Part shown: piece by piece, positions 1-10,421 of the stretch
How positions within the stretch are numbered: the stretch's first letter is position 1
How the letters are laid out: each line of letters begins with the position of its first letter
NCBI RefSeq assembly: GCF_910592395.1
Contig: NC_088319.1
Location: 1 to 62,000, forward strand
Reading direction: 5' to 3'
Origin: Lineus longissimus
Taxonomy: Eukaryota; Nemertea; Pilidiophora; Heteronemertea; Lineidae
DNA length: 62,000 bases
Made by a program: the position numbers and the translations under genes
Notes under the pieces: generated by a model
Told to the model about the DNA's origin: nothing
The model's database searches: none
What the model saw: the letters and a program-made list of their open reading frames with translations, nothing else

Positions 1-1608
1 CCCTAACCCTAACCCTAACCCTAACCCTAACCCTAACCCTAACCCTAACCCTAACCCTAACCCTAACCCTAACCCTAACCCTAACCCTAACCCTAACCCT
101 AACCCTAACCCTAACCCTAACCCTAACCCTAACCCTAACCCTAACCCTAACCCTAACCCTAACCCTAACCCTAACCCTAACCCTAACCCTAACCCTAACC
201 CTAACCCTAACCCTAACCCTAACCCTAACCCTAACCCTAACCCTAACCCTAACCCTAACCCTAACCCTAACCCTAACCCTAACCCTAACCCTAACCCTAA
301 CCCTAACCCTAACCCTAACCCTAACCCTAACCCTAACCCTAACCCTAACCCTAACCCTAACCCTAACCCTAACCCTAACCCTAACCCTAACCCTAACCCT
401 AACCCTAACCCTAACCCTAACCCTAACCCTAACCCTAACCCTAACCCTAACCCTAACCCTAACCCTAACCCTAACCCTAACCCTAACCCTAACCCTAACC
501 CTAACCCTAACCCTAACCCTAACCCTAACCCTAACCCTAACCCTAACCCTAACCCTAACCCTAACCCTAACCCTAACCCTAACCCTAACCCTAACCCTAA
601 CCCTAACCCTAACCCTAACCCTAACCCTAACCCTAACCCTAACCCTAACCCTAACCCTAACCCTAACCCTAACCCTAACCCTAACCCTAACCCTAACCCT
701 AACCCTAACCCTAACCCTAACCCTAACCCTAACCCTAACCCTAACCCTAACCCTAACCCTAACCCTAACCCTAACCCTAACCCTAACCCTAACCCTAACC
801 CTAACCCTAACCCTAACCCTAACCCTAACCCTAACCCTAACCCTAACCCTAACCCTAACCCTAACCCTAACCCTAACCCTAACCCTAACCCTAACCCTAA
901 CCCTAACCCTAACCCTAACCCTAACCCTAACCCTAACCCTAACCCTAACCCTAACCCTAACCCTAACCCTAACCCTAACCCTAACCCTAACCCTAACCCT
1001 AACCCTAACCCTAACCCTAACCCTAACCCTAACCCTAACCCTAACCCTAACCCTAACCCTAACCCTAACCCTAACCCTAACCCTAACCCTAACCCTAACC
1101 CTAACCCTAACCCTAACCCTAACCCTAACCCTAACCCTAACCCTAACCCTAACCCTAACCCTAACCCTAACCCTAACCCTAACCCTAACCCTAACCCTAA
1201 CCCTAACCCTAACCCTAACCCTAACCCTAACCCTAACCCTAACCCTAACCCTAACCCTAACCCTAACCCTAACCCTAACCCTAACCCTAACCCTAACCCT
1301 AACCCTAACCCTAACCCTAACCCTAACCCTAACCCTAACCCTAACCCTAACCCTAACCCTAACCCTAACCCTAACCCTAACCCTAACCCTAACCCTAACC
1401 CTAACCCTAACCCTAACCCTAACCCTAACCCTAACCCTAACCCTAACCCTAACCCTAACCCTAACCCTAACCCTAACCCTAACCCTAACCCTAACCCTAA
1501 CCCTAACCCTAACCCTAACCCTAACCCTAACCCTAACCCTAACCCTAACCCTAACCCTAACCCTAACCCTAACCCTAACCCTAACCCTAACCCTAACCCT
1601 AACCCTAA
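1..1608. repeat. Telomere, pure CCCTAA array
   Basis: About 268 uninterrupted copies of CCCTAA (G-strand TTAGGG) start at the first base, with the C-strand reading inward, as expected for the left end of a linear chromosome. TTAGGG is the vertebrate-type telomere repeat shared by most non-arthropod animals. Confidence 0.98.
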
Positions 1609-2100
1609 CCCCAACCCCAACCCCAACCCCAACCCCAACCCCAACCCCAACCCCAACCCCAACCCCAACCCCAACCCCAACCCCAACCCCAACCCCAACC
1701 CCAACCCCAACCCCAACCCCAACCCCAACCCCAACCCCAACCCCAACCCCAACCCCAACCCCAACCCCAACCCCAACCCCAACCCCAACCCCAACCCCAA
1801 CCCCAACCCCAACCCCAACCCCAACCCCAACCCCAACCCCAACCCCAACCCCAACCCCAACCCCAACCCCAACCCCAACCCCAACCCCAACCCCAACCCC
1901 AACCCCAACCCCAACCCCAACCCCAACCCCAACCCCAACCCCAACCCCAACCCCAACCCCAACCCCAACCCCAACCCCAACCCCAACCCCAACCCCAACC
2001 CCAACCCCAACCCCAACCCCAACCCCAACCCCAACCCCAACCCCAACCCCAACCCCAACCCCAACCCCAACCCCAACCCCAACCCCAACCCTAACCCCAA
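1609..2100. repeat. Variant telomere block, CCCCAA
   Basis: The repeat switches abruptly to 80 perfect copies of CCCCAA (G-strand TTGGGG) at 1609-2088, followed by one CCCTAA and one CCCCAA. It stays in the same hexamer register as the flanking CCCTAA. The unit differs by one T-to-C change and shows no interspersion. Confidence 0.97.
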
Positions 2101-2220
2101 CCCTAACCCTAACCCTAACCCTAACCCTAACCCTAACCCTAACCCTAACCCCTAACCCTAACCCTAACCCTAACCCTAACCCTAACCCTAACCCTAACCC
2201 TAACCCTAACCCTAACCCTA
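2101..2220. repeat. Proximal CCCTAA telomere tract
   Basis: About 20 CCCTAA copies with a single one-base insertion near 2150 (CCCCTAA). It ends at the CCCTAGGGTTAG junction where the next satellite begins. Confidence 0.95.
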
Positions 2221-4208
2221 GGGTTAGTTGGTCTAGGGTTAGTTGCCCTAGGGTTAGTTGGTCTAGGGTTAGTTGGTCTAGGGTTAGTTGGTCTAGGGTT
2301 AGTTGCCCTAAGGTTAGTTGCCCTAGGGTTAGTTGCCCTAGGGTTAGTTGCCCTAGGGTTAGTTGCCCTAGAGTTTGTTGGTCTAGGGTTAGTTGCCCTA
2401 GGGTTAGTTGGTCTAGGGTTAATTGCCCTAGGGTTAGTTGCCCTAGGGTTAGTTGGTCTATGGTTAGTTGCCCTAGGGTTAGTTGCCCTAGGGTTAGTTG
2501 CCCTAGGGTTAGTTGCCCTAGGGTTAGTTGCCCTAGGGTTAGTTGCCCTAGGGTTAGTTGCCCTAGGGTTAGTTGGTCTAGGGTTAGTTGCCCTAGGGTT
2601 AGTTGCCCTAGGGTTAGTTGGTCTAGGGTTAGTTGCCCTAGGGTTAGTTGCCCTAGGGTTAGTTGCCCTAGGGTTAGTTGCCCTAGGGTTAGTTGGTCTA
2701 GGGTTAGTTGCCCTAGGGTTAGTTGGTCTAGGGTTAGTTGCCCTAGGGTTACTTGCCCTAGGGTTAGTTGCCCTAGGGTTAGTTGCCCTAGGGTTAGTTG
2801 CCCTAGGGTTAGTTGCCCTAGGGTTAGTTGCCCTAGGGTTAGTTGCCCTAGGGTTAGTTGTCCTAGGGTTAGTTGCCCTAGGGTTAGTTGCCCTAGGGTT
2901 AGCTGCCCTAGGGTTAGTTGGTCTAGGGTTAGTTGCCCTAGGGTTAGTTGCCCTAGGGTTAGTTGCCCTAGGGTTAGTTGCCCTAGGGTTAGTTGCCCTA
3001 GGGTTAGTTGGTCTAGGGTTAGTTGCCCTAGGGTTAGTTGCCCTAGGGTTAGTTGTCCTAGGGTTAGTTGCCCTAGGGTTAGTTGCCCTAGGGTTAGTTG
3101 CCCTAGGGTTAGTTGCCCTAGGGTTAGTTGCCCTAGGGTTAGTTGCCCTAGGGTTAGTTGCCCAAGGGTTAGTTGCCCTAGGGTTAGTTGCCCTAGGGTT
3201 AGTTGCCCTAGGGTTAGTTGCCCTAGGGTTAGTTGCCCTAGGGTTAGTTGCCCTAGGGTTAGTTGCCTTAGGGTTAGTTGCCCTAGGGTTAGTTGCCCTA
3301 GGGTTAGTTGCCCTAGGGTTTGTTGGTCTAGGGTTAGTTGCCCTAGGGTTAGTTGGTCTAGGATTAGTTGCCCTAGGGTTAGTTGCCCTAGGGTTAGTTG
3401 CCCTAGGGTTAGTTGGTCTAGGGTTAGTTGCCCTAGGGTTAGTTGCCCTAGGGTTAGTTGCCCTAGGGTTAGTTGCCCTAGGGTTAGTTGCCCTAGGGTT
3501 AGTTGGTCTAGGGTTAGTTGCCCTAGGGTTAGTTGCCCTAGGGTTAGTTGCCCTAGGGTTAGTTGGTCTAGGGTTAGTTGCCCTAGGGTTAGTTGGTCTA
3601 GGGTTAGTTGGTCTAGGGTTAGTTGGTCTAGGGTTAGTTGCCCTAAGGTTAGTTGCCCTAGGGTTAGTTGCCCTAGGGTTAGTTGCCCTAGGGTTAGTTG
3701 TCCTAGGGTTAGTTGCCCTAGGGTTAGTTGGTATAGGGTTAGTTGCCCTAGGGTTAATTGCCCTAGGGTTAGTTGCCCTAGGGTTAGTTGCCCTAGGGTT
3801 AGTTGCCCTAGGGTTAGTTGCCCTAGGGTTAGTTGTCCTAGGGTTAGTTGCCCTAGGGTTAGTTGCCCTAGGGTTAGTTGCCCTAGGGTTAGTTGCCCTA
3901 GGGTTAGTTGCCCTAGGGTTAGTTGCCCTAGGGTTAGTTGCCCTAGGGTTAGTTGCCCTAGGGTTAGTTGCCCTAGGGTTAGTTGCCCTAGGGTTAGTTG
4001 CCCTAGGGTTAGTTGCCCTAGGGTTAGTTGCCCTAGGGTTAGTTGCCCTAGGGTTAGTTGCCCAAGGGTTAGTTGCCCTAGGGTTAGTTGCCCTAGGGTT
4101 AGTTGCCCTAGGGTTAGTTGCCCTAGGGTTAGTTGCCCTAGGGTTAGTTGCCCTAGGGTTAGTTGCCCTAAGGTTAGTTGCCCTAGGGTTAGTTGCCCTA
4201 GGGTTAGT
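2221..4208. repeat. Telomere-like 15-bp subtelomeric satellite A
   Basis: About 132 tandem copies of GGGTTAGTTGCCCTA, mixed with a variant that has GGTCTA in place of GCCCTA. Each unit contains G-strand GGGTTA and C-strand CCCTA, so the array is full of CCCTAGGG palindromes. Because the period is a multiple of 3 and lacks stops, it makes a long spurious open frame of VSCPR repeats; this is not a gene. Confidence 0.97.
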
Positions 4209-5853
4209 GGTATCGGTGGTATTTGAAACGGGATTGAGTTATTTGCGACGGGATTGGACTTTAAGGGTTTAACCTGTAATAATTGTCATTCTCCTGCTAT
4301 GGTAGCAGACACCAGTACCGGAAATGTCCCCCCCCCCCCCCAGCACAGTAGTTCCTATAAAAATCCCAATCTCGCTATATAGAGTTGAATGGTGTAATAT
4401 ATTGGCTTGCTGGGTGATATCAAATCTTGTTGTGATATTCCTGAGGCCAATAGGTCAAAGAGTCTGAGAATTACGCTCAAGTTGATATGTCATGGGTGTA
4501 TGGTCTACTGAGACGAAAGACGAAAGACGGACGACGAAAGACGAAAGACGACGAAAAACGAACGACGAAAGACGACGAAAGACGAAAGACGACGACGACG
4601 ACTTCGACGACAAGTAATGGGAGTATCTCATCCATGAAGATTTTTGAGAGGATTCACTTACTTTTAAATGTAATCTCAGTGATGTTCTTTGTTTTGATGT
4701 AAGAATCTTGATTGGCAACGAATATCCAGCCAGACTCCTCAACTTTCCAACCATATTTACCAGCCCACTGAAGTGCCACTGGTTCTGAAATAAAGACAAC
4801 ACAGAATATAAGTTCAAAATGTCTAATGTATGCAACAGCATGACGACGATGACGACGACGACGACAGTTTTTGGTGATGTTGGTTCATTTTGAGCACAAA
4901 AAAAGTGAAAAAAGTGTTTGTACTTAGAAATTTCTTCATCACTCAGTCAGCACTAGGCCTACCATCATCCCGACACGCATCATGTATCATGTCCATCCAT
5001 ATGTGTGACAAACTGCACTCGGGTGCTCTGTGTGTAGGCACTACTAATCGATGTTGTGTTCGGATTTGGAACAATGAGGGGGGCTGAGCAAAAAAAACAA
5101 CATAAAAAGCAAGTTTAGCTGGTCCTCCAAACAACATAGTGTCCTCCAATTGCCCTGTTCCCTTGATAGTCCAGCCCTGCCGGCTGTATAGTGCATATAA
5201 ACATAGTATACAAGACTAGCACGTGTCATTGTTTACCTCATTATAATAACGGATTTTCATTGGTTCCTGGAGGAGGTTGACATACGCTCCCTAGCCCCAT
5301 GCCCATGTGTACACTCATGGTCAAAAGTAAATGGACACCAGTTTTTCTTGAATTTCTCAAAAACTAGGCTAAGCAGAAACATTCACCTAACACCGATTGT
5401 AGCAAATGATCTTGGCTATTGAATAATGCTAAAATTTTAAAAATCTGTTTAGTTTTGCCTTTGATAGGAGAAATTTGGTAAATGTCTTTTTTTCACTACT
5501 TCTTTATTAGCAGGAATTCACCAATAAAAATTACATCCTCATGTTCGACTCATGAAGGCCTTTCATAATGTATCCAGTTTTTGAAATAATTCAAACTAGA
5601 AATGTGGTTTTTGGCCACTTTTACGGTAATGATTTGGATCATGCTTGACACATCTACGACATGGTCCCTCCTTTTCTATTGAACAGACCTTTTGAGTGAA
5701 TGAGTGGGCATTGTGTTTTTCCTGGCAGGGTGGTCAACAGACCTTTTACAAAAGGTGGACATTATTATCTAAATTTGAATATTGACAGGCCTATTCAATT
5801 ATTATTGTGGTGGGTTGTTGATCAATTTGAATGCTTTTAAGAAGTGACTTTTA
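4209..5853. other. Subtelomeric unique DNA, no gene recognised
   Basis: No coding exon is recognised here. It holds a C homopolymer (about 4328-4342), a GACGAAA-type array at 4512-4602 and a short GACGAC tract near 4842-4866. Around 5310-5350 the text resembles a degraded Tc1/mariner-like end, but I found no matching partner. Confidence 0.6.
4512..4602. repeat. GACGAAA/GACGAC simple-repeat array
   Basis: Imperfect tandem GACGAAAGAC and GACGAC motifs with strong purine bias on the + strand. It resembles the array at 6569-6790. Confidence 0.85.
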
Positions 5854-6177
5854 AGGGCAACTAACCCTAGGGCAACTAACCCTAGGGCAACTAACCCTAG
5901 GGCAACTAACCCTAGGGCAACTAACCCTAGGGCAACTAACCCTAGGGCAACTAACCCTAGGGCAACTAACCCTAGGGCAACTAACCCTAGGGCAACTAAC
6001 CCTAGGGCAACTAACCCTAGGGCAACTAACCCTAGGGCAACTAACCCTAGGGCAACTAACCCTAGGGCAACTAACCCTAGGGCAACTAACCCTAGGGCAA
6101 CTAACCCTAGGGCAACTAACCCTAGGGCAACTAACTCTAGGGTAACTAACCCTAGGGCAACTAACCCTAGGGCAACT
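5854..6177. repeat. 15-bp satellite A, inverted copy
   Basis: About 21 copies of AGGGCAACTAACCCT, the reverse complement of the satellite A unit. It is much more homogeneous than the 2221-4208 array and lacks the GGTCTA variant except for one or two point changes near 6135. Confidence 0.95.
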
Positions 6178-6568
6178 GTTAGTGGCCTTAGGGTTAGTGG
6201 CCTTAGGGTTAGTGGCCTTAGGGTTAATGGCTTTAGGGTTAGTGGCCTTAGGGTTAATGGCTTTAGGGTTAGTGGCCTGAGGGTTAGTGGCCTGAGGGTT
6301 AGTGGCCTTAGGGTTAGTGGCCTTAGGGTTAGTGGCCTTAGGGTTAGTGGCTTTAGGGTTAGTTCCTTTAGGGTTAGTGGCTTTAGGGTTAGTGGCTTTA
6401 GGGTTAGTAGCTTTAGGGTTAGTGGCTTTAGGGTTAGTGGCTTTAGGGTTGGTGGCTTTAGGGTTAGTGGCTTTAGGGTTAGTGGCTTTAGGGTTAGTGG
6501 CCTTAGGGTTAGTTGCTTTAGGGTTAGTGGCTTTAGGGTTAGTGGCTTTAGGGTTAGTGGCTTTAGGG
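6178..6568. repeat. 15-bp satellite B (GGGTTAGTGGCTTTA)
   Basis: About 26 copies of a related 15-mer, GGGTTAGTGGCYTTA, immediately after the inverted array. It keeps the GGGTTAG core and the 15-bp period but has a different spacer. It creates spurious open frames on both strands. Confidence 0.95.
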
Positions 6569-6790
6569 ACGACAGGACGACAAGACGACAGGATGACAAG
6601 ACGACAGGATGACAAGACGACAGGACGAAAGACGAAGGGACGAAGGGGCGAAGGGGCGAAAGGACGAAAGGACGAAAGGGCGAAAGGGCGAAAGGACGAA
6701 AGGGCGAAGGGGCGAAAGGACGAAAGGACGAAAGGACAAAAGGACGAAAGGACGAAAGGACAAAAGGGCGAAAGGACGAAAGGACGAAAG
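6569..6790. repeat. Purine-rich GACGAAAGG array
   Basis: Tandem repeats of about 10 bp: first GACGACAGGA and GACGACAAGA, then GGACGAAA and GGGCGAAA. The + strand is nearly all purine apart from the C of GACG. Confidence 0.9.
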
Positions 6791-7970
6791 GACTGTTGAC
6801 CTCGCTTCTAAAAACATTTTTGAGAAAGCCATTCAAACATTAAAATCAACTACGAACATTATCTATTTTTATTATCTATTGTCGATTCGGTAAAAACCTT
6901 GTGTGCCAATCTAAACCGGAAAAACCATAAACTATTGAAGCTTTTACTTCCACCATTTTAGTCGCTTTTTTTGATTCGTTCTCTGTGTATGATTTTCATT
7001 GCATATTTGTGTTGTCTGCTCCTTATTTGGGGTTTTTTACAATAAATTATTATTATTATATCACCGAGCTATATAAATACGATATGTCAAAAAAAATCTG
7101 TCGCAATATTGAATTATACGATTAGCTTGGAACTATTTGCACCGAATTACCCTTCCGCCAGCGTGACCTCATCACAATCATGGCGCTTTTTAAACATTGC
7201 GACGACCTGAACAACGAAAACACCGTTCTATCATTAAAGTCTTGATGGCCTCGGCGGTTAGACGGTTGCACGGTGGATTGGATGGTCACGGGTTCGAACC
7301 CCGGCGGAACTATTTTTCGCGTTTTTTTGAAAAAAATCATGTTATTAATCATTTATGTACGTTTATCAGACGCGGATCCAAGCGGATGCACCAGACGCAC
7401 CGCTCCTAATTGATGTAATCATTTTTAAATTGACCACTTATGAAATTTTGGAACACACCTGTCCAGGAATTTTGATAAGAAATGCAGAGCACGCTCCCTC
7501 TTCTTCAAAGTCCTAGATTCGCAGGTCCTCTTATACCATTATGAATATAATCACGAAGAAAACCCCTTCACCCGAACTTTTCAAGCTTAAGTACACACTG
7601 ATTCCAGGTGTTCGAGCACTCCAAAGAATGGTTTGACAAGTCGGCGCTAAATTCATCATTAGTGATGAGCATTTAGTTTGTAACTACAGTGATGAGCAGG
7701 CGGATAGATTCAAATTACATATCATCTTTCTGGTCACCTTAATCCCACACCCAAATTGTACCTTCAAATCACGTGCGTGGAGCTATATAAATACGATTGC
7801 CTTGTGCATGCACACTTCCGACTCCAAAAGAATCGACTCGAATCTTAATTCAGATTTTTCTTGATACATCGTATTTATATAGCTCGGTGATATAATAGAT
7901 AATGTTCGTAGTTGATTTTAATATTTGAATGGCTTTCTCAAAAATGTTTTTAGAAGCGAGGTCAACAGGG
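6791..7970. mobile_element. Foldback (inverted-repeat) element
   Basis: The left end (6791-6869, then 7056-7103) is the reverse complement of the right end (about 7840-7970). Both carry the GACCTCGCTTC end and a GAGCTATATAAATACG segment. The left arm has about 187 bp (6870-7055) that the right arm lacks. No transposase is visible, so it looks like a non-autonomous foldback or MITE-like element. Confidence 0.65.
7240..7312 (+). other. tRNA-like / SINE-head sequence
   Basis: An A-box-like TGGCCTCGGCGGTTAG (from 7246) and a B-box GGTTCGAACC (7291-7300) sit at tRNA spacing. The T-arm pairs imperfectly and I could not form a convincing acceptor stem. It is more likely a tRNA-derived SINE head or tRNA pseudogene than a working tRNA. 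Confidence 0.45.
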
Positions 7971-8045
7971 TCAAAAGAAATAGTCTTTGGCGCCAATGAT
8001 GTCAGCAATGGCGAATTTGAATTAAGATTCGAGTCAATTCTTTTG

Positions 8046-8064
8046 GGTTAGGGTTAGGGTTAGG
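8046..8064 (+). repeat. Interstitial telomeric tract
   Basis: Three TTAGGG-type units (GGGTTAGGGTTAGGGTTAGG) in G-strand orientation, opposite to the chromosome end. They follow a second copy of the AATTAAGATTCGAGTC segment found at 7830-7855 in inverted form. Confidence 0.85.
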
Positions 8065-8444
8065 CCAGTTCTGGTCATCCGGTTATGGAAATCGATTCCT
8101 TTGAGAATTGTTGAGGTGATTATCCTGGTCCCCATCTTGGGTCTCAGTGTCTGAAAATAGACATAGCTTTCGTCTGGTACTTCAAAGGCTCTCCAATTTC
8201 TTACTGGTTGGAGCCGATTGGCCTTATTAGTGACCCAGACATATGAATACTTTTAGGTATTCAGATGTCTAAAGCACAAAGGTGGCCTCGGGATACATGA
8301 CTGATGAATTGCTCAGCAAAATTTATCATCAGTTTAACAGTTCAACGGAGGCTCGAAAGATTGGCTGTGATAGTGTACTACGCCTTCAAATTGAGAGAGA
8401 CAATAATATGCAGAAGGGTCAAATTGGTCATCTTCATGATGTAG
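8065..8444. other. Subtelomeric DNA, no gene recognised
   Basis: A 60-codon open frame (8282-8464) runs into the 81-bp array. It has no recognisable family signature, so I do not call it a gene. Confidence 0.4.
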
Positions 8445-9095
8445 GCTATGTGAAGCCTGCCTAAAAGGATGATATGCAACAGCCTAAGTCAACTTCAAAG
8501 GAGCCCTTTGTGGGAAAAATGAAAAGCTATGTGAAGCCTGCCTAAAAGGATGATATGCAACAGCCTAAGTCAACTTCAAAGCAGCCCTTTGTGGGAAAAG
8601 TGAGAAGCTATGTGAAGCCTGCCTAAAAGGATGATATGCAACAGCCTAAGTCAACTTCAAAGCAGGCCTTTGTGGGAAAAGTGAAAAGCTATGTGAAGCC
8701 TGCCTAAAAGGATGATATGCAACAGCCTAAGTCAACTTCAAAGGAGCCCTTTGTGGGAAAAGTGAGAAGCTATGTGAAGCCTGCCTAAAAGGATGATATG
8801 CAACAGCCTAAGTCAACTTTAAAGCAGCCCTTTGTGGGAAAAGTGAAAAGCTATGTGAAGCCTGCCTAAAAGGATGATATGCAACAGCCTAAGTCAACTT
8901 CAAAGGAGCCCTTTGTGGGAAAAGTGAAAAGCTATGTGAAGCCTGCCTAAAAGGATGATATGCAACAGCCTAAGTCAACTTCAAAGGAGCCCTTTGTGGG
9001 AAAAGTGAAAAGCTATGTGAAGCCTGCCTAAAAGGATGATATGCAACAGCCTAAGTCAACTTCAAAGCAGCCCTTTGTGGGAAAAGTGAGAAGCT
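8445..9095. repeat. 81-bp tandem array (8 copies)
   Basis: Eight near-identical 81-bp units starting GCTATGTGAAGCCTGCC, with only scattered single-base changes, begin at 8445 and recur every 81 bp. Stops occur in each unit. Confidence 0.95.
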
Positions 9096-10326
9096 TTCTC
9101 TGAGGCTACCCCGATTTACAAGAAGCACAGGAGCCGCTCCATATTTTCTGGTCCCACATGAGCTGTTCGGTTCGTTTCGTCCTCTTTCGTCGCTTTTTGC
9201 ACGGTTTTACCACTCTTGGAAATGTCTCTTGTTGTTGTTTCTTCGTATGTATGACATCAAAGACCCACTGACTCATTGCATTTCTGATAACAGGGAACGC
9301 GAGCTCGGTCGTCAAAATGTCATCTCGTTTTAATATTTAGGTCAAGCTATAGTCCTAAGCTGTGATAGTCGCCATAAATGTACGGGATTGAATACAATCA
9401 GAAGTACTGATTATGATATTATGTGATTATACGGGAATGGCTCGTGTGTGACATCTCAGATATATTTAGCAGCTATTGGCACCGGTTCCTGGCCATATCA
9501 TTCAAGAACTATCTTGGTTTAGTCATATGCCGTTTCAGGTCTGTGAGGTCACTATCAGGAAGGCCTATTAGATGAACACTCCACCTTTGTTCCAATCAGT
9601 TAAAGGAAGTTAACGAAGACATACGCTTAACCAAGTTGGATAAAAGGCAGGGCAATATCTAGGACCACTGTAAGTAAGGCACAGAAGAAAGCCCAAGTAA
9701 GTACGTTTTGATATCTCTCGAGTTGAAAGTCAGTGTGATTTTCCATTGTTTGGGAATCCTAGGCCTAGTTTAGCATTATCCAGAAGCAACATGCTCCTGA
9801 GCAGAGACATGTGGCATGTGGTAGCTTCTCATGTGAAGCCAATCCAACTAACAGAGAAAAACTGTGCTACAGCAACTGAAATTACCAGGACGAATTTATG
9901 GACTCGGGGACCCTATTCCGTGTCGTATTTTTACAAGCGACAAAATTTGATGAGCATTATTGATAACGCCCCCCCCCCCCCCCCCCGAAAGAAAGAATGA
10001 ACGCGAGAGACGGGTGACTTTCTCGTAGGCGTTTGCTTAAAGCAAGAATCTAGCAAGGGCTGAAATGCGACACAGCGTTACTCAGAAGGACAGTTCTAAT
10101 GCAAAAGGCTTATCTCACTAGCATTGAAATGGCTCTTCCTGGCCACAACCTTAAAACTTAGAGGTTTTTAGTTTTAGTGAAGTTCTCACTTTCATAAAAG
10201 AGGTTGATGCTGAAGTGACGCTCTTTTTCAAGCATTTTGTCATGCCTATTATTTCTCAGGAGATTTGAAAGCGGCGATAGCCAGGCCGAAGGAAAGACAT
10301 AGGTGCAGTTAGAATAAATCTGCAAA
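9096..10326. other. 5' flank of the ABCB gene
   Basis: No coding exon is recognised. A C homopolymer lies near 9970-9986. A TTATTTCTCAG acceptor-like motif ends at 10259, 67 bp before the ABCB start codon, so an upstream 5'-UTR exon somewhere in this stretch is plausible. No TATA box was assigned. Confidence 0.4.
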
Positions 10327-10421
10327 ATGGGGGAGGGCGATGACGTAGACGAACGGCAGCCCCTACTGAACGAACGGAAGGATTCGTACGGAGCAGGCGA
10401 TGATGTCACGGTAGCAATCAA
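10327..10421 (+). CDS. ABCB1: ABCB exon 1 (residues 1-31)
   Basis: The ATG is preceded by CAAA and opens an acidic, hydrophilic N-terminus ([14 protein letters not shown]). The exon ends in AA before GTAAGT. QPLL resembles an acidic dileucine-type sorting signal. Confidence 0.88.

Noticed and set aside
2460-4226. 588-codon open frame of VSCPR repeats
   Set aside because: Produced by a 15-bp satellite with no stop in that frame; no gene signals.
5310-5760. Tc1/mariner element
   Set aside because: The GGTCAAAAGTAAATGGACACC-like left text has no matching inverted right end nearby.
5802-6836. Long open frames on both strands over the inverted satellites
   Set aside because: Same cause: 15-bp and 10-bp repeats in several open frames at once.
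7240-7312. Functional tRNA gene
   Set aside because: A and B boxes are present, but the arms do not pair well and no acceptor stem was found.
8282-8464. 60-codon frame as a small gene
   Set aside because: No family signature, and its end lies in the 81-bp repeat.
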